The notes beneath the pieces are model-generated. The model had not been told where the DNA came from. It did no database searches and saw nothing but the letters and a program-made list of their open reading frames with translations. 64,000 nt of DNA from Salinivibrio kushneri (GTDB lineage Bacteria > Pseudomonadota > Gammaproteobacteria > Enterobacterales > Vibrionaceae), in NCBI RefSeq assembly GCF_005280275.1, contig NZ_CP040021.1, forward strand, positions 1,327,001-1,391,000, read 5' to 3'. The position numbers were made by a program, and so were the translations under genes. Shown here one piece after another: positions 48,561-58,302 of this stretch. The first letter of the stretch is position 1. Each line of letters opens with the position of its first letter.

Positions 48561-49508
48561 TTAATCGTTAGCGCGAGGATCGAGTGGGCTAATGTAGCCA
48601 TCAGGTTTAATGGCAAGTAAGTCACAGTCGAGTTGATCAATCATGTGCTCTGCGGTGTTGCCAATGAACACCGCGGATAAGCCAGTGCGTCCTGTGGTAC
48701 CGAGAATAACAAGCTCGGCATCCAGCTCTCGGGCAATGTTGGGGATAACATCTTCCGGCAACCCTTCTTGGACATGCGTGCGTGTTTCTTCGATATGATG
48801 GCGCTGACGCAAGGCTTTCATGGCGGTGAGATGATGACCTCTCACCGCATCGGTATAGGATGTCGGATCAAAGTCAGGCAGCTCGATAGTAATATTCACC
48901 GGGGTGGCGGGGTAGGCATTAGCCAGGTGCAACTCAGCCCCTAGCATAGCACTCATGATATTCCCCTCATCGACTAATTTGTCGTTGAGTTCAGCGTGGG
49001 TTTCGGTTTCAGATGCCACATGCACAGAGGCAACGATCTTGCCTTTATCCGGCCAACCGTGGTCTTTAACTAATAACACTGAACTTGGGCATTTGCGTAA
49101 CAAGTGCCAATCGGTGGGTGTAAAGATGACCGAGCCTAGTGTGTCGTGCTGGTGTGTCGCTTTAACCACCAAATCGTGGTGGTGGCTCAGCACGCGTTCA
49201 ACGATCGCCTCGTAAGGACGATTATGCCATACCACGACTTTTTCGATTTCACACTCTTGAGCTTGATGCGTTTGAATAATCTCATTCATCCACTCTTCAC
49301 GTTGGTGCATCACACCTTGACGCATCGCTTGCCGCTCATCCGATGAGAGCATGGATGTCATTTCGTAAGAGAAATCATAAATAGCAAGAAAGAGGGTGAG
49401 CTTAACCTTTGCATCACTTCGCTGGCTAAGCGTGACCGCACGCGAAAGTGCAGGCTGTTGTTCTTGGGAAGGATCAATGACGACGAGCAGGTTCGTGTAC
49501 CTAGACAT
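48561..49508 (-). CDS. uspE: Universal stress protein E
   Basis: A 315-aa protein with two tandem Usp domains, the UspE arrangement. The first begins YTNLLVVIDPSQEQQPALSRAV; the second ends ELDAELVILGTTGRTGLSAVFIGNTAEHMIDQLDCDLLAIKPDG, carrying the G-x2-G-x9-G(S/N) nucleotide-type motif. UspE helps survival under stress and affects motility and adhesion in E. coli. AAAGGAGG lies before ATG 49508. It is next to fnr, as in E. coli and Vibrio. Confidence 0.93.
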   Translation of the reverse strand: MSRYTNLLVVIDPSQEQQPALSRAVTLSQRSDAKVKLTLFLAIYDFSYEMTSMLSSDERQAMRQGVMHQREEWMNEIIQTHQAQECEIEKVVVWHNRPYEAIVERVLSHHHDLVVKATHQHDTLGSVIFTPTDWHLLRKCPSSVLLVKDHGWPDKGKIVASVHVASETETHAELNDKLVDEGNIMSAMLGAELHLANAYPATPVNITIELPDFDPTSYTDAVRGHHLTAMKALRQRHHIEETRTHVQEGLPEDVIPNIARELDAELVILGTTGRTGLSAVFIGNTAEHMIDQLDCDLLAIKPDGYISPLDPRAND

Positions 49509-49595
49509 ATCTGCCTCCTTTGCACAGATGCATCGGTTAATGTCACTTTAACCTACTTCGCCCGTTCACGCGAAAGAAATTGCTTACCATAGAGC

Positions 49596-49627
49596 AAAAA
49601 AGAGAAATGGCGCATAAAGCGCCATTT
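49596..49627 (-). terminator. Rho-independent terminator of fnr
   Basis: AAATGGCGC (49605-49613) pairs with GCGCCATTT (49619-49627) over 5 nt; on the minus strand it is followed by TCTTTTTT. It separates fnr from uspE. Confidence 0.85.
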
Positions 49628-49653
49628 ATTAACAACTTATTTACTTCTGTCTG

Positions 49654-50403
49654 CTAAACAACGCATTCTTCATCCGCAAGACGAGCAAGCTCTTCTAAGT
49701 CTAGAACCGTGATATATTTCCCTTTGACCGCCAAGATTTCTGACTTTTGGAAGCGACCTAATAAACGACTGATCGTTTCAACGGTCAGGCCAAGGTAGTT
49801 ACCAATGTCACCTCGTGTCATGGTAAGGCGGAACTCACGCGGAGAGAACCCACGCTGAGAAAAGCGCTTCGAGAGGCTATAGAGGAAAGCGGCCAAGCGT
49901 TCTTCAGCCGTTTTCTTCGATAAAAGCAAAATCATATCCTGATCGCCTTTTATCTCATTGCTCATTAGTCGCATGATTTGCTGGCGAAGCTTAGGCACCT
50001 TCCCAGAGAGGTCATCAAGCGTCTCGTAGGGGATCTCACAAATCATTGACGTTTCTAGCGCTTGAGCAAAGCTGGGGTGTTCACTATCGTTAATAGCATC
50101 AAAGCCTACCAAATCGCCGGCAAGGTGGAAGGCAGTTATCTGCTCATCCCCTTGTTCTGTGATTGTGTAGGTCTTAACCGTACCTGAACGAATCGCATAT
50201 AGCGCTCGTAGACTATCACCGGCTTTGAACAACTCTTGGCCTTTCTGAATAGGTTTTTTTCGCTCAATGATGCTATCCAGTTGATCCAACTCTTGCTCAT
50301 TTAACGTATAAGGGATACACAGTTGGCTAATGCTGCAATCTTGACAATGAATTGCGCAGCCGCCTGACTGAACCCGCCGAGTGATGATCTTATTAGACAC
50401 CAT
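49654..50403 (-). CDS. fnr: Fumarate/nitrate reduction regulator FNR
   Basis: A 249-aa CRP/FNR activator that senses oxygen through a [4Fe-4S] cluster. The four ligands are in place: Cys20, Cys23 and Cys29 ([11 protein letters not shown]) and Cys122 (MICEIP). The cyclic-nucleotide-like domain, dimer helix and DNA-recognition helix ([18 protein letters not shown] with the E-x-x-S-R pattern that reads TTGAT) follow. A near-perfect FNR box lies just before the gene, so autoregulation is likely. It sits between uspE and the cbb3 oxidase assembly genes, a major FNR target cluster in many bacteria. Confidence 0.96.
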   Translation of the reverse strand: MVSNKIITRRVQSGGCAIHCQDCSISQLCIPYTLNEQELDQLDSIIERKKPIQKGQELFKAGDSLRALYAIRSGTVKTYTITEQGDEQITAFHLAGDLVGFDAINDSEHPSFAQALETSMICEIPYETLDDLSGKVPKLRQQIMRLMSNEIKGDQDMILLLSKKTAEERLAAFLYSLSKRFSQRGFSPREFRLTMTRGDIGNYLGLTVETISRLLGRFQKSEILAVKGKYITVLDLEELARLADEECVV

Positions 50404-50417
50404 ACACCTGCCTGAAA

Positions 50418-50431
50418 TTGATTAACGTCAA
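50418..50431. promoter_or_regulatory. FNR box upstream of fnr
   Basis: TTGATTAACGTCAA, 9 of 10 defined bases of TTGATNNNNATCAA. It is centred 21 bp before the fnr start codon, a position that fits repression of its own transcript. Confidence 0.75.
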
Positions 50432-50468
50432 TATACATATTACACCATGATTATGTGCTAGGTCGACC

Positions 50469-51143
50469 TTATATCAGGAGTTTGAGCGCTGAATAGGCCG
50501 TATAAAAGCCATAAAGCGCCAACATTGTGGCACATATCAAACGCAGTAAGTGGTTGTTAAGAATGGGCTTAACCCGCTCGGCAAGGGCGCCAACAGTTAA
50601 CATCGCCGGTAACGTTCCGAGGCCAAACCCCAGCATTACAAGGCCGCCACCTGAGGCACTGCCAGCGACGGCAGCCCAACTGAGCGCTGAGTAAACCAGC
50701 CCGCAGGGAAGCCAGCCCCATACAAGGCCAAAGGGATAGGCATATAACGGCGAACGCAGTGGCATTAGCTTGGATGTTAGTGGAGAGATAAATCGCCAGA
50801 GTTTGCTACCCATTCGCTCAATATAGCTAAGGCCATTCCATATTTGGGCCATATAGGCTGCCAATAGCAACATCATGATGGCCGCAAACAGTCGCAATAC
50901 CGCAAGATGCTGCGTTAAATCGGACAAAGCAAGCAACGAGGCCACAGCGCCACCAATCATCGCGCCAGCAAGCGTATATGAGCTGATACGCCCCAAGTTA
51001 TACAAGAGAAGGTATGGCCATTTGGCCTTTTGCGAAGGAATGCCAAGCGACATAGCCGCAGCGACCCCGCCACACATCCCCAAGCAGTGACCTGCCCCGA
51101 GCAGACCAATGATGAGGGCACCTATAAAATCAACGTTTGTCAT
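50469..51143 (-). CDS. TauE/SafE-type (DsbD_2-like) membrane protein associated with cbb3 oxidase assembly
   Basis: A 224-aa protein with about six membrane segments. The early motif GHCLGMCGGVAAAMSLG is typical of the DsbD-like/SafE proteins found next to ccoS and ccoI; it may handle copper or thiols during oxidase maturation, but this is inferred from context. I use ATG 51143, which overlaps ccoS by 14 bp; the longer frame would lie inside ccoS. It is the last gene of the cluster. Confidence 0.82.
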   Translation of the reverse strand: MTNVDFIGALIIGLLGAGHCLGMCGGVAAAMSLGIPSQKAKWPYLLLYNLGRISSYTLAGAMIGGAVASLLALSDLTQHLAVLRLFAAIMMLLLAAYMAQIWNGLSYIERMGSKLWRFISPLTSKLMPLRSPLYAYPFGLVWGWLPCGLVYSALSWAAVAGSASGGGLVMLGFGLGTLPAMLTVGALAERVKPILNNHLLRLICATMLALYGFYTAYSALKLLI

Positions 51144-51345
51144 CTTGGGTCGACGCGTCAGGAGCGGTGGGTTGGCTTGAGTGTGATCCGGCGTTTTTTT
51201 CTGGCTCTTCTTCATCGAAAAGGATCGAAGAGCCTTGCCGTTCTAGATCCTCGAATTGATCAGATTTGACCGCCCAGATAAAGACAACGGCCGCCACGCA
51301 AACTAACATGATGGCGATCGGGATCAAAATGTACAAACTAGCCAT
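51130..51345 (-). CDS. ccoS: cbb3 oxidase maturation protein CcoS
   Basis: A 71-aa protein with one membrane segment (LYILIPIAIMLVCVAAVVFIWAVKSDQFEDLERQG), the CcoS pattern, followed by an acidic soluble tail. CcoS is needed to assemble active cbb3-type cytochrome c oxidase. It begins 4 bp after the ccoI stop and overlaps the TauE-like gene by 14 bp. Confidence 0.92.
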   Translation of the reverse strand: MASLYILIPIAIMLVCVAAVVFIWAVKSDQFEDLERQGSSILFDEEEPEKNAGSHSSQPTAPDASTQDDKR

Positions 51346-51349
51346 AACG

Positions 51350-53728
51350 CTAATCCTCTTTTTTGTTCAGTAGGCGCAGCGAGTTAGATACCACAATGAT
51401 CGAGCTTGCTGACATGCCTACCACCGCCACGTATGGGGCAACATAGCCCATAACCGCCAACGGCAGAATGGTAACGTTGTAGCCTAAGGCCCAAATTAAG
51501 TTTTCGCGGATAATACGGCGCGTTTGCTGGGCAAGATGCCTGGCGGTCAGCAGTTTTTCTAAATCGTCACTCAACAACACCATATCGGCGGAAGATTTAG
51601 CAATATCAGTGCCTCCGCCCATCGCAACCGACAAGTGGGCACCGGCTAAAACCGGCGCATCATTGACGCCATCACCGACCATCAGGGTCACGGTGTCATC
51701 ATCAAGGCTTTGAAGGTACGCCAGTTTTCCTTGCGGCGATACCCCTGAAATCACAGAATCTATGCCAAGGGTGCCCGCGACTTGTTCCACATTGCGTGAC
51801 TGATCACCGGTTAGCATGGTGGTTTGGATGCCAGATTGTCTCAATGCGGCGATTAATCGTGCGCTGCTTGGCCGAATCGGATCGGTCAGTGAAAACGCAG
51901 CCACTACTTGCCCGTTGCAACTAAGCACGACGGGATAGGCATCATACTCAGTTTTAGGCGAGGATAGAGCAAATGCAGCCTTACCAATACGCCACTGTTG
52001 GCCATTGATCTCGCCGCTTACCCCTTGACCAATATGGTTGTCCGCTGCTTTGACTGTCAGAGACTCAGTCGCTTTTGCTTGGAACGCGTTGGCGATGGGG
52101 TGATTGGCAAACCCTTCTAAGCTGGCTGCAATGTTCAAGGCCGCTTGTTCGCTAATGTCAGCGGCAAATACGCGGACGGAATCAATTTTTACCTCACCCT
52201 CGGTCAGTGTGCCTGTTTTATCAACCACCAATCGATTCACCTTGGTTAAGGTTTCTAAGACGTGGCCTCGGCGTAACATGATGCCGAGCTGGCCAAAGGT
52301 CGATGTTGAGCAAGTAAGGGCCGTAGGGGTGGCGAGCGATAATGCGCAAGGGCAGGTCGCAACAAGCACGGATAACATGATCCAAAAGGCATCGTCAGGC
52401 TGAACAACATGCCAATAGAGCCAAGTCGACGCGGAAATGATTAAGATGGCGGCGACAAAGTAACGCGCGATATGGTCTGCCAGCACCGCTACTTTGGGCT
52501 TTGCCATTTGAGCTTCATCTTGCAAACGCACAATATGAGCCACGAGAGACTCTTTGTGATTACTCGTGACACATATATCGACATTCCCTTCCACATTCAT
52601 GGTGCCGGCATAAACGGCATCACCGAGTTGCTTAGTTTGTGGCAGCGATTCCCCCGTCAGCATGGCTTCATCGACAGAGGTCGTGCCAGACAGTATTTTT
52701 CCATCGGCAGGGAAGGGCTCACCGGGCAACACACGAATGTGATCGTTTTCTTTAAGACTGTTAGCGGGCACGGCTTCACCGTTAAGACGACGCGCCATTT
52801 TGGGGACCAGTTTTAACAAGTTAGCGCTGGCCGCCGCCGCAGTACGGCGTGCGCGCATTTCCAGAAAACGCCCGAGCAATAAGAAGAAGGTGAACATCGC
52901 TACCGATTCGAAAAACACTTCTCCTTTTCCGGTAACGGTCGCATACAAGCTAGAAAAATAGGCGAATAACAAAGCAATAGAAACGGGGACATCCATGCCC
53001 AGTGTGCGTGCCTTAAGGTTGCGCCACGCATTGATATAAAAAGGTAACGCGGAATAAAGCAAGACAGGCGTCGCGAAGATTAAACTTATCCACCGGAAGT
53101 AATTGCGAAAGGTTTCGTCCATATCGCCAAACACTTCGAAGTACATCGCCACCGCTAACATCATGACCTGCATGGTGGCTAAGCCAGCAATACCTAATCG
53201 GTATAAGTACTGCTTCATGTTGCGATGATATTGTTGTTCTTGCTTGTCGGCCTCAAAAGGTGCCGCTTTATAACCTAGATGATGAATGTGTGTGAGTACC
53301 GTACTCAGGGAGGTTTCATTCTCATCCCAACGCACCTGGGCGCGGTTCGTGGTAGTGTTGACCTGAATATGTGTCACGCCCGCTGTACGTTGCAACTGCT
53401 TTTCAATCAACCACGCACAAGCGGCGCAGGAGACACCATCAAGTGACAACGTCACCTCTTTTTGGTCTGCCACATCGCGGACAAACTCTTGTTGTACATC
53501 TTGATTATCGTATAGGTTCAGTGCTTTGAGCTCTTCGGGGACCAAGTCGGCCTTATCGGCGTTCTCTGTCCGATATTGATAATAAGAACTCAAACCACTG
53601 TCTACGATCGTGGTTGCCACGGCTTGGCAGCCAGGGCAACACATAAGGCGAGGTTTATCGAAGATCACTACTTGGTAGGTGTCTCCTGTCAGTACAGGAT
53701 CACCACAGTGATAACAGGATGTGGTCAT
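51350..53728 (-). CDS. ccoI: Copper-translocating P1B-type ATPase CcoI (FixI)
   Basis: A 792-aa P-type ATPase. From the N-terminus: Cys-rich CYHCGDPV and CCPGCQAV metal sites, an HMA domain with SCAACAWL, eight membrane segments with the ion-site ATCPCALSLATP, the phosphorylation motif DKTGTLTEG and the hinge MVGDGVNDAPVL. CcoI supplies copper to the cbb3 oxidase. It follows ccoH by 2 bp. A matS lies in the HMA region at 53443-53455. Confidence 0.93.
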   Translation of the reverse strand: MTTSCYHCGDPVLTGDTYQVVIFDKPRLMCCPGCQAVATTIVDSGLSSYYQYRTENADKADLVPEELKALNLYDNQDVQQEFVRDVADQKEVTLSLDGVSCAACAWLIEKQLQRTAGVTHIQVNTTTNRAQVRWDENETSLSTVLTHIHHLGYKAAPFEADKQEQQYHRNMKQYLYRLGIAGLATMQVMMLAVAMYFEVFGDMDETFRNYFRWISLIFATPVLLYSALPFYINAWRNLKARTLGMDVPVSIALLFAYFSSLYATVTGKGEVFFESVAMFTFFLLLGRFLEMRARRTAAAASANLLKLVPKMARRLNGEAVPANSLKENDHIRVLPGEPFPADGKILSGTTSVDEAMLTGESLPQTKQLGDAVYAGTMNVEGNVDICVTSNHKESLVAHIVRLQDEAQMAKPKVAVLADHIARYFVAAILIISASTWLYWHVVQPDDAFWIMLSVLVATCPCALSLATPTALTCSTSTFGQLGIMLRRGHVLETLTKVNRLVVDKTGTLTEGEVKIDSVRVFAADISEQAALNIAASLEGFANHPIANAFQAKATESLTVKAADNHIGQGVSGEINGQQWRIGKAAFALSSPKTEYDAYPVVLSCNGQVVAAFSLTDPIRPSSARLIAALRQSGIQTTMLTGDQSRNVEQVAGTLGIDSVISGVSPQGKLAYLQSLDDDTVTLMVGDGVNDAPVLAGAHLSVAMGGGTDIAKSSADMVLLSDDLEKLLTARHLAQQTRRIIRENLIWALGYNVTILPLAVMGYVAPYVAVVGMSASSIIVVSNSLRLLNKKED
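53443..53455. other. matS site, in ccoI
   Basis: GTGACAACGTCAC, a perfect match to GTGACRNYGTCAC. Confidence 0.8.
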
Positions 53729-53730
53729 GG

Positions 53731-54216
53731 TTACTGCTTACCGCTTAACGTCAGGGGAGTTGAGACAGGGAAATCGACACGACCGTGAACTTTCCATTGC
53801 TTATCGAATGAAGTGATTTCGATAAACCAGGGCCCAGATATTGGCTCAGCCAGATCGATATGATAAACCCCTGCTTGGTTTGGGTTTACCATCACATTCA
53901 CATCTTTTCGCTCGAGTGTACGGTGCTGAATATGCACCTTAAGCGCAGGAAATGACGCGAGATCACCTTTATCTAGTGTTATCGCGATTGCTTGGTTGCT
54001 TGACGACAGTTGCGCTGAAACACCTAGCTGTGCCGCGACTTTCAGCTTGGAGAGATCAACATTGATCGCTTTGCCTTTCTTATAGTAATCCTCTGCCACG
54101 AGAGACACAGAGTTCATTGAAAAGACGGTCACAGTTAACAAACTCGCGACGACAACAGAAGCGGGAAGGGCAATCAGGAACCAAGGCCAAAACTGCTTGT
54201 ACCAGGGTGTTACCAT
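53731..54216 (-). CDS. ccoH: FixH/CcoH family protein
   Basis: A 161-aa protein with one N-terminal membrane segment (FWPWFLIALPASVVVASLLTV) and a periplasmic beta-rich domain. The EDYYKKGKAIN stretch after the membrane segment is the FixH signature. FixH/CcoH helps assemble cbb3 oxidase. ATG 54216 has GAGGAGC upstream; the frame upstream is open 12 codons but without a ribosome site. Confidence 0.9.
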   Translation of the reverse strand: MVTPWYKQFWPWFLIALPASVVVASLLTVTVFSMNSVSLVAEDYYKKGKAINVDLSKLKVAAQLGVSAQLSSSNQAIAITLDKGDLASFPALKVHIQHRTLERKDVNVMVNPNQAGVYHIDLAEPISGPWFIEITSFDKQWKVHGRVDFPVSTPLTLSGKQ

Positions 54217-54251
54217 CAGAAGCTCCTCGGTTTGAGCATTTACATTTAACA

Positions 54252-54271
54252 AGCCCCTGCAAGCAGGGGCT
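54252..54271 (-). terminator. Intercistronic hairpin between ccoP and ccoH (weak terminator)
   Basis: AGCCCCTGC (54252-54260) pairs with GCAGGGGCT (54263-54271); on the minus strand it is followed by TGTTAAAT. The U-run is weak, so it may lower expression of the assembly genes relative to ccoNOQP or protect the 3' end of that message. Confidence 0.55.
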
Positions 54272-54290
54272 GTGTATCACACCTAAGTGC

Positions 54291-55271
54291 TTATTCTACT
54301 TCAGGATTACTCAAACGCCATACATAGGCAGAGAGTATCTGAATTTTTTCTTCGCCAAGGTGAGCTTCCCACGCGGGCATCACGCCTTGACGACCACCAC
54401 GAATGGTTTGTTCAACCGCGCGGCGAGAGCCACCATATAGCCAGATATTGTCAGTTAAATCCGGCGCACCAAAGGCAGGATTACCTTTGCCGTCCGTGCC
54501 GTGACATGCGGCACATACAACAAAGCGAGATTTACCCTTAGCAGCCATTTGCGGATCCACTTTACGGCCTGACAAGCTCAGCGCATAAGCCGCAACTTCT
54601 TTAACGCCGTCTTCACCCATGGTATCTAACCAAGCTGGCATGTTGCCTTTTCGGCCATGGAGAAGAGTGGCTTTAATGGTTTCAGGCTCGCCACCGTACA
54701 ACCACGCATCGTCGGTAAGGTTCGGGAAACCAGCCTGACCGCGCGCATCCGATCCATGACAGGCCGCGCAGTTTTGGCTAAACAAACGTTGACCAACCTT
54801 TAAGGCTTCTTCATTACGTGCGATTTGAGTAATCGGGCGCAATGATTTGCCATCTTCTTGGTACGCCAGTTTGCGGAATGCTTCACCAAATACCTTGTCA
54901 GCCGCCTCGAGCTCCATCGCATATTGGTTAATGTGCTGCGCTTCTTGCGCTTTTGCCATTAACTCACGCGACTCCTCGACACTGCTTACGTCTTGGTACG
55001 AACTTTTCCACCCTAACACGCCGGCAAAGTTACCCAGCCCCGGATAGAGGATAAGGTACCCTAAGCCGAACACCAGGGTTGCCCAAAACATATACGACCA
55101 CCACTTAGGTAGTGGGTTATTGAGTTCACGAATACCATCATACTCGTGACCCATGTCATCGCCTTCTGCGACGCCCATTTTATCTTTGGTTGTCCAAATG
55201 ATAAGAGCAGCACAGCCAGCAATCGTGCCGAGTACGATGACTGTTACGAAGATACTCCAAAACGTACTCAT
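54291..55271 (-). CDS. ccoP: cbb3 oxidase diheme subunit CcoP
   Basis: A 326-aa membrane-anchored diheme cytochrome c. Two N-terminal membrane segments are followed by heme sites CAACH (Cys168-His172) and CAACH (Cys253-His257), each with a distal Met (NMPAWL, VMPAWE). It accepts electrons and passes them via CcoO to the CcoN active site. Its start overlaps the ccoQ stop by one base. Confidence 0.95.
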   Translation of the reverse strand: MSTFWSIFVTVIVLGTIAGCAALIIWTTKDKMGVAEGDDMGHEYDGIRELNNPLPKWWSYMFWATLVFGLGYLILYPGLGNFAGVLGWKSSYQDVSSVEESRELMAKAQEAQHINQYAMELEAADKVFGEAFRKLAYQEDGKSLRPITQIARNEEALKVGQRLFSQNCAACHGSDARGQAGFPNLTDDAWLYGGEPETIKATLLHGRKGNMPAWLDTMGEDGVKEVAAYALSLSGRKVDPQMAAKGKSRFVVCAACHGTDGKGNPAFGAPDLTDNIWLYGGSRRAVEQTIRGGRQGVMPAWEAHLGEEKIQILSAYVWRLSNPEVE

Positions 55272-55453
55272 TAGCGATTATCTCCTGTCTTGTGATTGGA
55301 CTTATCCTGATTGTTCTCCTCATCGTCGAAAATCAGGTTAGCCGCTTCATCAAAGTGCTTTTTGCGACGTTTGCTATAAGCCCAAACAACGATCCCAATG
55401 AAGCTCACAAATAGGACAACTGTCCAGATACTATGAAAGGTGCCGATATCCAT
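55271..55453 (-). CDS. ccoQ: cbb3 oxidase small subunit CcoQ
   Basis: A 60-aa protein with one membrane segment (WTVVLFVSFIGIVVWAYSKRRKKHFDEAA) and an acidic tail, the usual CcoQ/FixQ shape. CcoQ stabilises CcoP in the complex. It lies 12 bp after ccoO and overlaps ccoP by one base. Confidence 0.93.
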   Translation of the reverse strand: MDIGTFHSIWTVVLFVSFIGIVVWAYSKRRKKHFDEAANLIFDDEENNQDKSNHKTGDNR

Positions 55454-55465
55454 AGGCCCTCCTTA

Positions 55466-56077
55466 TTACTTCATTGCGTGACCTAGTGACTGAAGATAAG
55501 CAATCAACGCTTCTATCTCCGTTTTACCTTCAACCGCTGCCTTAGCATTCTCGATGTCCTCATCGGTGTATGGCACACCAAATTGGTCACGGAATAACTT
55601 CAGCTTCGCGGCCGTTGTTTCCCCATCTAGCTTGTTCTCTGCTAACCAAGGGAAGCCAGGCATGTTCGATTCAGGTACTACGTCACGTGGATTAATTAAG
55701 TGAACGCGGTGCCATTCGTCAGAGTAACGATCCCCAACTCGGGCAAGGTCAGGGCCAGTACGCTTAGAGCCCCATAAGAAAGGGTGCTCCCAAACACTTT
55801 CTCCTGCGACGGCATAGTGACCGTAACGCTCGGTTTCAGCACGAAATGGACGAACCATTTGACTGTGACAAACGTTGCACCCTTCACGGATGTAGATGTC
55901 ACGTCCTTCCATTTCTAGCGCTGTGTACGGACGAAGGTTATCTACCGGTTCAGTGGTTTGCTTTTGGTAAATCAATGGCGTTATCTCCACCAATGCACCA
56001 AAGCTGATTGCAACGATGATCAAAATCGCTAGCAAACCTGTGTTTTTTTCTACTATCTCGTGGCGATTTGAACTCAT
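55466..56077 (-). CDS. ccoO: cbb3 oxidase monoheme subunit CcoO
   Basis: A 203-aa monoheme cytochrome c with one N-terminal membrane anchor ([18 protein letters not shown]) and the heme site CNVCH (Cys67-His71); SNMPGFPWL supplies the axial Met. It carries electrons between CcoP and CcoN. It follows ccoN by 13 bp. Confidence 0.95.
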   Translation of the reverse strand: MSSNRHEIVEKNTGLLAILIIVAISFGALVEITPLIYQKQTTEPVDNLRPYTALEMEGRDIYIREGCNVCHSQMVRPFRAETERYGHYAVAGESVWEHPFLWGSKRTGPDLARVGDRYSDEWHRVHLINPRDVVPESNMPGFPWLAENKLDGETTAAKLKLFRDQFGVPYTDEDIENAKAAVEGKTEIEALIAYLQSLGHAMK

Positions 56078-56090
56078 TTAATCGTCCTCC

Positions 56091-57518
56091 TTACACCGCA
56101 GGCTCAAGCGATTTCAAGCTAGCTTCAGGCGCACGAATTGTTTTATATGCGTTGTAAGCCATCAAGAACATGCCTGATAGGAAAATCGCACCGCCGATAA
56201 AGCGGACGAAGTAGAACGGGTAGGAGGCTTCCAATGACTCCACAAAGCTGTATGTCAACGTACCGTCAGTGTTGACAGCGCGCCACATCAGACCTTGCAT
56301 CACACCAGAAATCCACATGGCAACGATGTAAAGTACGGTACCAATCGTGGCAAGCCAGAAGTGTACGTTCACCAAAGACACCGAGTACATACGCTCTTGA
56401 CCAAACAGTTTTGGAATCAAGTGGTAGATGGAGCCGATAGAGACCATCGCAACCCAACCAAGTGCACCGGAATGAACGTGACCGATTGTCCAATCGGTGT
56501 AATGCGACAAGGCGTTAACTGTCTTGATCGACATCATTGGGCCTTCAAACGTGGACATGCCATAGAATGACAAAGACACAATAAGGAAGCGCAAGATGGG
56601 ATCATAGCGGAGTTTATGCCACGCACCTGATAACGTCATAATACCGTTAATCATCCCGCCCCAAGAAGGTGCAAACAAGATTAACGACATCACCATCCCC
56701 AGTGACTGCGTCCAGTCGGGTAGTGCCGTGTAATGAAGGTGGTGAGGACCCGCCCAGATATAGAGAGAAATCAATGCCCAGAAGTGGACGATGGAGAGTC
56801 GATAAGAGTAAACAGGGCGTCCCGCTTGCTTGGGAACGAAGTAATACATCATACCCAGAAAGCCTGCTGTTAGCAGGAAACCAACCGCGTTATGTCCGTA
56901 CCACCACTGTACCATCGCATCGACTGCGCCAGCATAGATGGAGTAAGACTTCATCGGTGAAACAGGGATTGCCATGCTGTTAACGATGTGCAACACCGCG
57001 ATGGTCAGAATAAAGGCACCGAAGAACCAGTTGGCCACATAAATATGTGACGTCTTACGCTTGATAAGCGTGCCAAAGAACACGATAGCGTATGCGACCC
57101 ATACCACCGCGATGGCGATATCAATTGGCCACTCTAGTTCCGCGTACTCTTTAGAGGTGGTGTATCCCATTGGCAGCGAGATGGCTGCAGAAAGGATAAT
57201 GGCTTGCCAACCCCAGAAGGTGAACTCTGCTAACTTCCCTCCGAACAACCGTGTTTGACAAGTTCGCTGCGCAACATAATAAGAGGTTGCAAACAACGCA
57301 CTGGTACCGAATGCGAAGATCACTGCGTTAGTATGCAGTGGACGCAAACGGCTATACGTCAAATACGGAATATCAAAGTTCAGTGCAGGCCACACTAATT
57401 GAGCGGCAATAAGTACACCTACAGCCATGCCCACAATACCCCACAAAATGGTTGTTAGAGTAAATAAGCGGACAACGCGGTAGTTGTAGTCTTGTTCAAG
57501 CTGCTTAACTTGGCTCAT
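56091..57518 (-). CDS. ccoN: cbb3 cytochrome c oxidase catalytic subunit CcoN
   Basis: A 475-aa subunit with 12 membrane segments, holding heme b, heme b3 and CuB of the high-affinity oxidase used at low oxygen. The His residues of [31 protein letters not shown] and [13 protein letters not shown] are the metal and heme ligands. I start it at ATG 57518 with GGAAG upstream rather than the ATG five codons earlier. It heads ccoNOQP-HIS, probably under FNR control. Confidence 0.95.
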   Translation of the reverse strand: MSQVKQLEQDYNYRVVRLFTLTTILWGIVGMAVGVLIAAQLVWPALNFDIPYLTYSRLRPLHTNAVIFAFGTSALFATSYYVAQRTCQTRLFGGKLAEFTFWGWQAIILSAAISLPMGYTTSKEYAELEWPIDIAIAVVWVAYAIVFFGTLIKRKTSHIYVANWFFGAFILTIAVLHIVNSMAIPVSPMKSYSIYAGAVDAMVQWWYGHNAVGFLLTAGFLGMMYYFVPKQAGRPVYSYRLSIVHFWALISLYIWAGPHHLHYTALPDWTQSLGMVMSLILFAPSWGGMINGIMTLSGAWHKLRYDPILRFLIVSLSFYGMSTFEGPMMSIKTVNALSHYTDWTIGHVHSGALGWVAMVSIGSIYHLIPKLFGQERMYSVSLVNVHFWLATIGTVLYIVAMWISGVMQGLMWRAVNTDGTLTYSFVESLEASYPFYFVRFIGGAIFLSGMFLMAYNAYKTIRAPEASLKSLEPAV

Positions 57519-57795
57519 ATTGCATGCTTCCACTTTTAGTTAACTACACTCACGTTTGATACGGACGAAGCCTCCGCTTCGCCTGTTAACATACCATTTT
57601 TAAGAAAACGCCCCGTTGCGTATGGTTTTTAACCACTTTGCACACTCCGTTGCTATTTCTTTGTAAAAATGGCATTTTCGACCAGAATCATACTGTAGAT
57701 ACTGGTTAAAAAACAGGGTCTAACCCACACACTTAGTGCGGCTTACCTACCTTTCTTATAAAACTTTGACCTCTGTAACACGGAGAAAGCTACCC

Positions 57796-58215
57796 ATGGC
57801 AGCAGAAAAACTCACTCGAGGACGACTCGCGCAAATTATCGTTATGCTTACACTTTTAGTGGTTGCTTTCTTCTGGAGGACGCTGGTCTATACACCCGGA
57901 TTGACCATTATAGACTGTGAAGGTGAGCGTGGATTTTGTGGCACGTCACAATCTCAGCAAGCGATAGCGTTCTCATGGAGAAAAGAGCAGAATAGTGTAA
58001 TTTTTTCAGCTACTTCAGACCAAAAGCCACACTTGGCTTATTGGGGAGAGGAAGGGAATAAGCAGATCGAAATTAGCGATCAGCAGGACCGAGATGGGGA
58101 GAAGATCACGCTGACTTGGCAGTGGAAAACACAAGATTTACCTCGCGACGCCATGAGCTTTAACCTTGTCTTTGATCAATATCAATTTAAATTTAATTAC
58201 CCTAAAAGCGAGTGA
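57796..58215 (+). CDS. Small membrane-anchored protein of unknown function, divergent from ccoN
   Basis: A 139-aa protein with one N-terminal membrane segment (LAQIIVMLTLLVVAFFWRTLVYTPG) after a basic start, then a soluble, probably periplasmic domain rich in beta strands. Two Cys (IIDCEGERGFCG) could form a disulphide. I use ATG 57796 with CACGGAGAA upstream. I know no function; a similar small gene lies at this position, beside ccoN, in Vibrio genomes as I recall. It may be linked to the oxidase or to vpsV-vpsS. Confidence 0.72.
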   Translation: MAAEKLTRGRLAQIIVMLTLLVVAFFWRTLVYTPGLTIIDCEGERGFCGTSQSQQAIAFSWRKEQNSVIFSATSDQKPHLAYWGEEGNKQIEISDQQDRDGEKITLTWQWKTQDLPRDAMSFNLVFDQYQFKFNYPKSE

Positions 58216-58260
58216 AAAACTGCGGTTTAAAGCTTATTTTTTCTCGTTTATGACGATTAT

Positions 58261-58296
58261 AAAAGGAAATGCTTATTTATGAGTGTTTCCTTTTTT
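58261..58296. terminator. Bidirectional terminator between the small membrane-protein gene and the SDR-like gene
   Basis: AAAAGGAAA (58261-58269) pairs with TTTCCTTTT (58286-58294), the stem continuing with wobble pairs to a 6-nt loop, with T runs on both sides. It lies between two convergent genes. Confidence 0.75.
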
Positions 58297-58302
58297 ATCT
58301 TG

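Noticed and set aside
57555-57568. TTGATACGGACGAA as an FNR box for ccoN
   Set aside because: Only 8 of 10 defined bases fit, and its distance to the start codon leaves no room for a normal activated transcription start. FNR control of ccoN stays likely on general grounds but is not shown.
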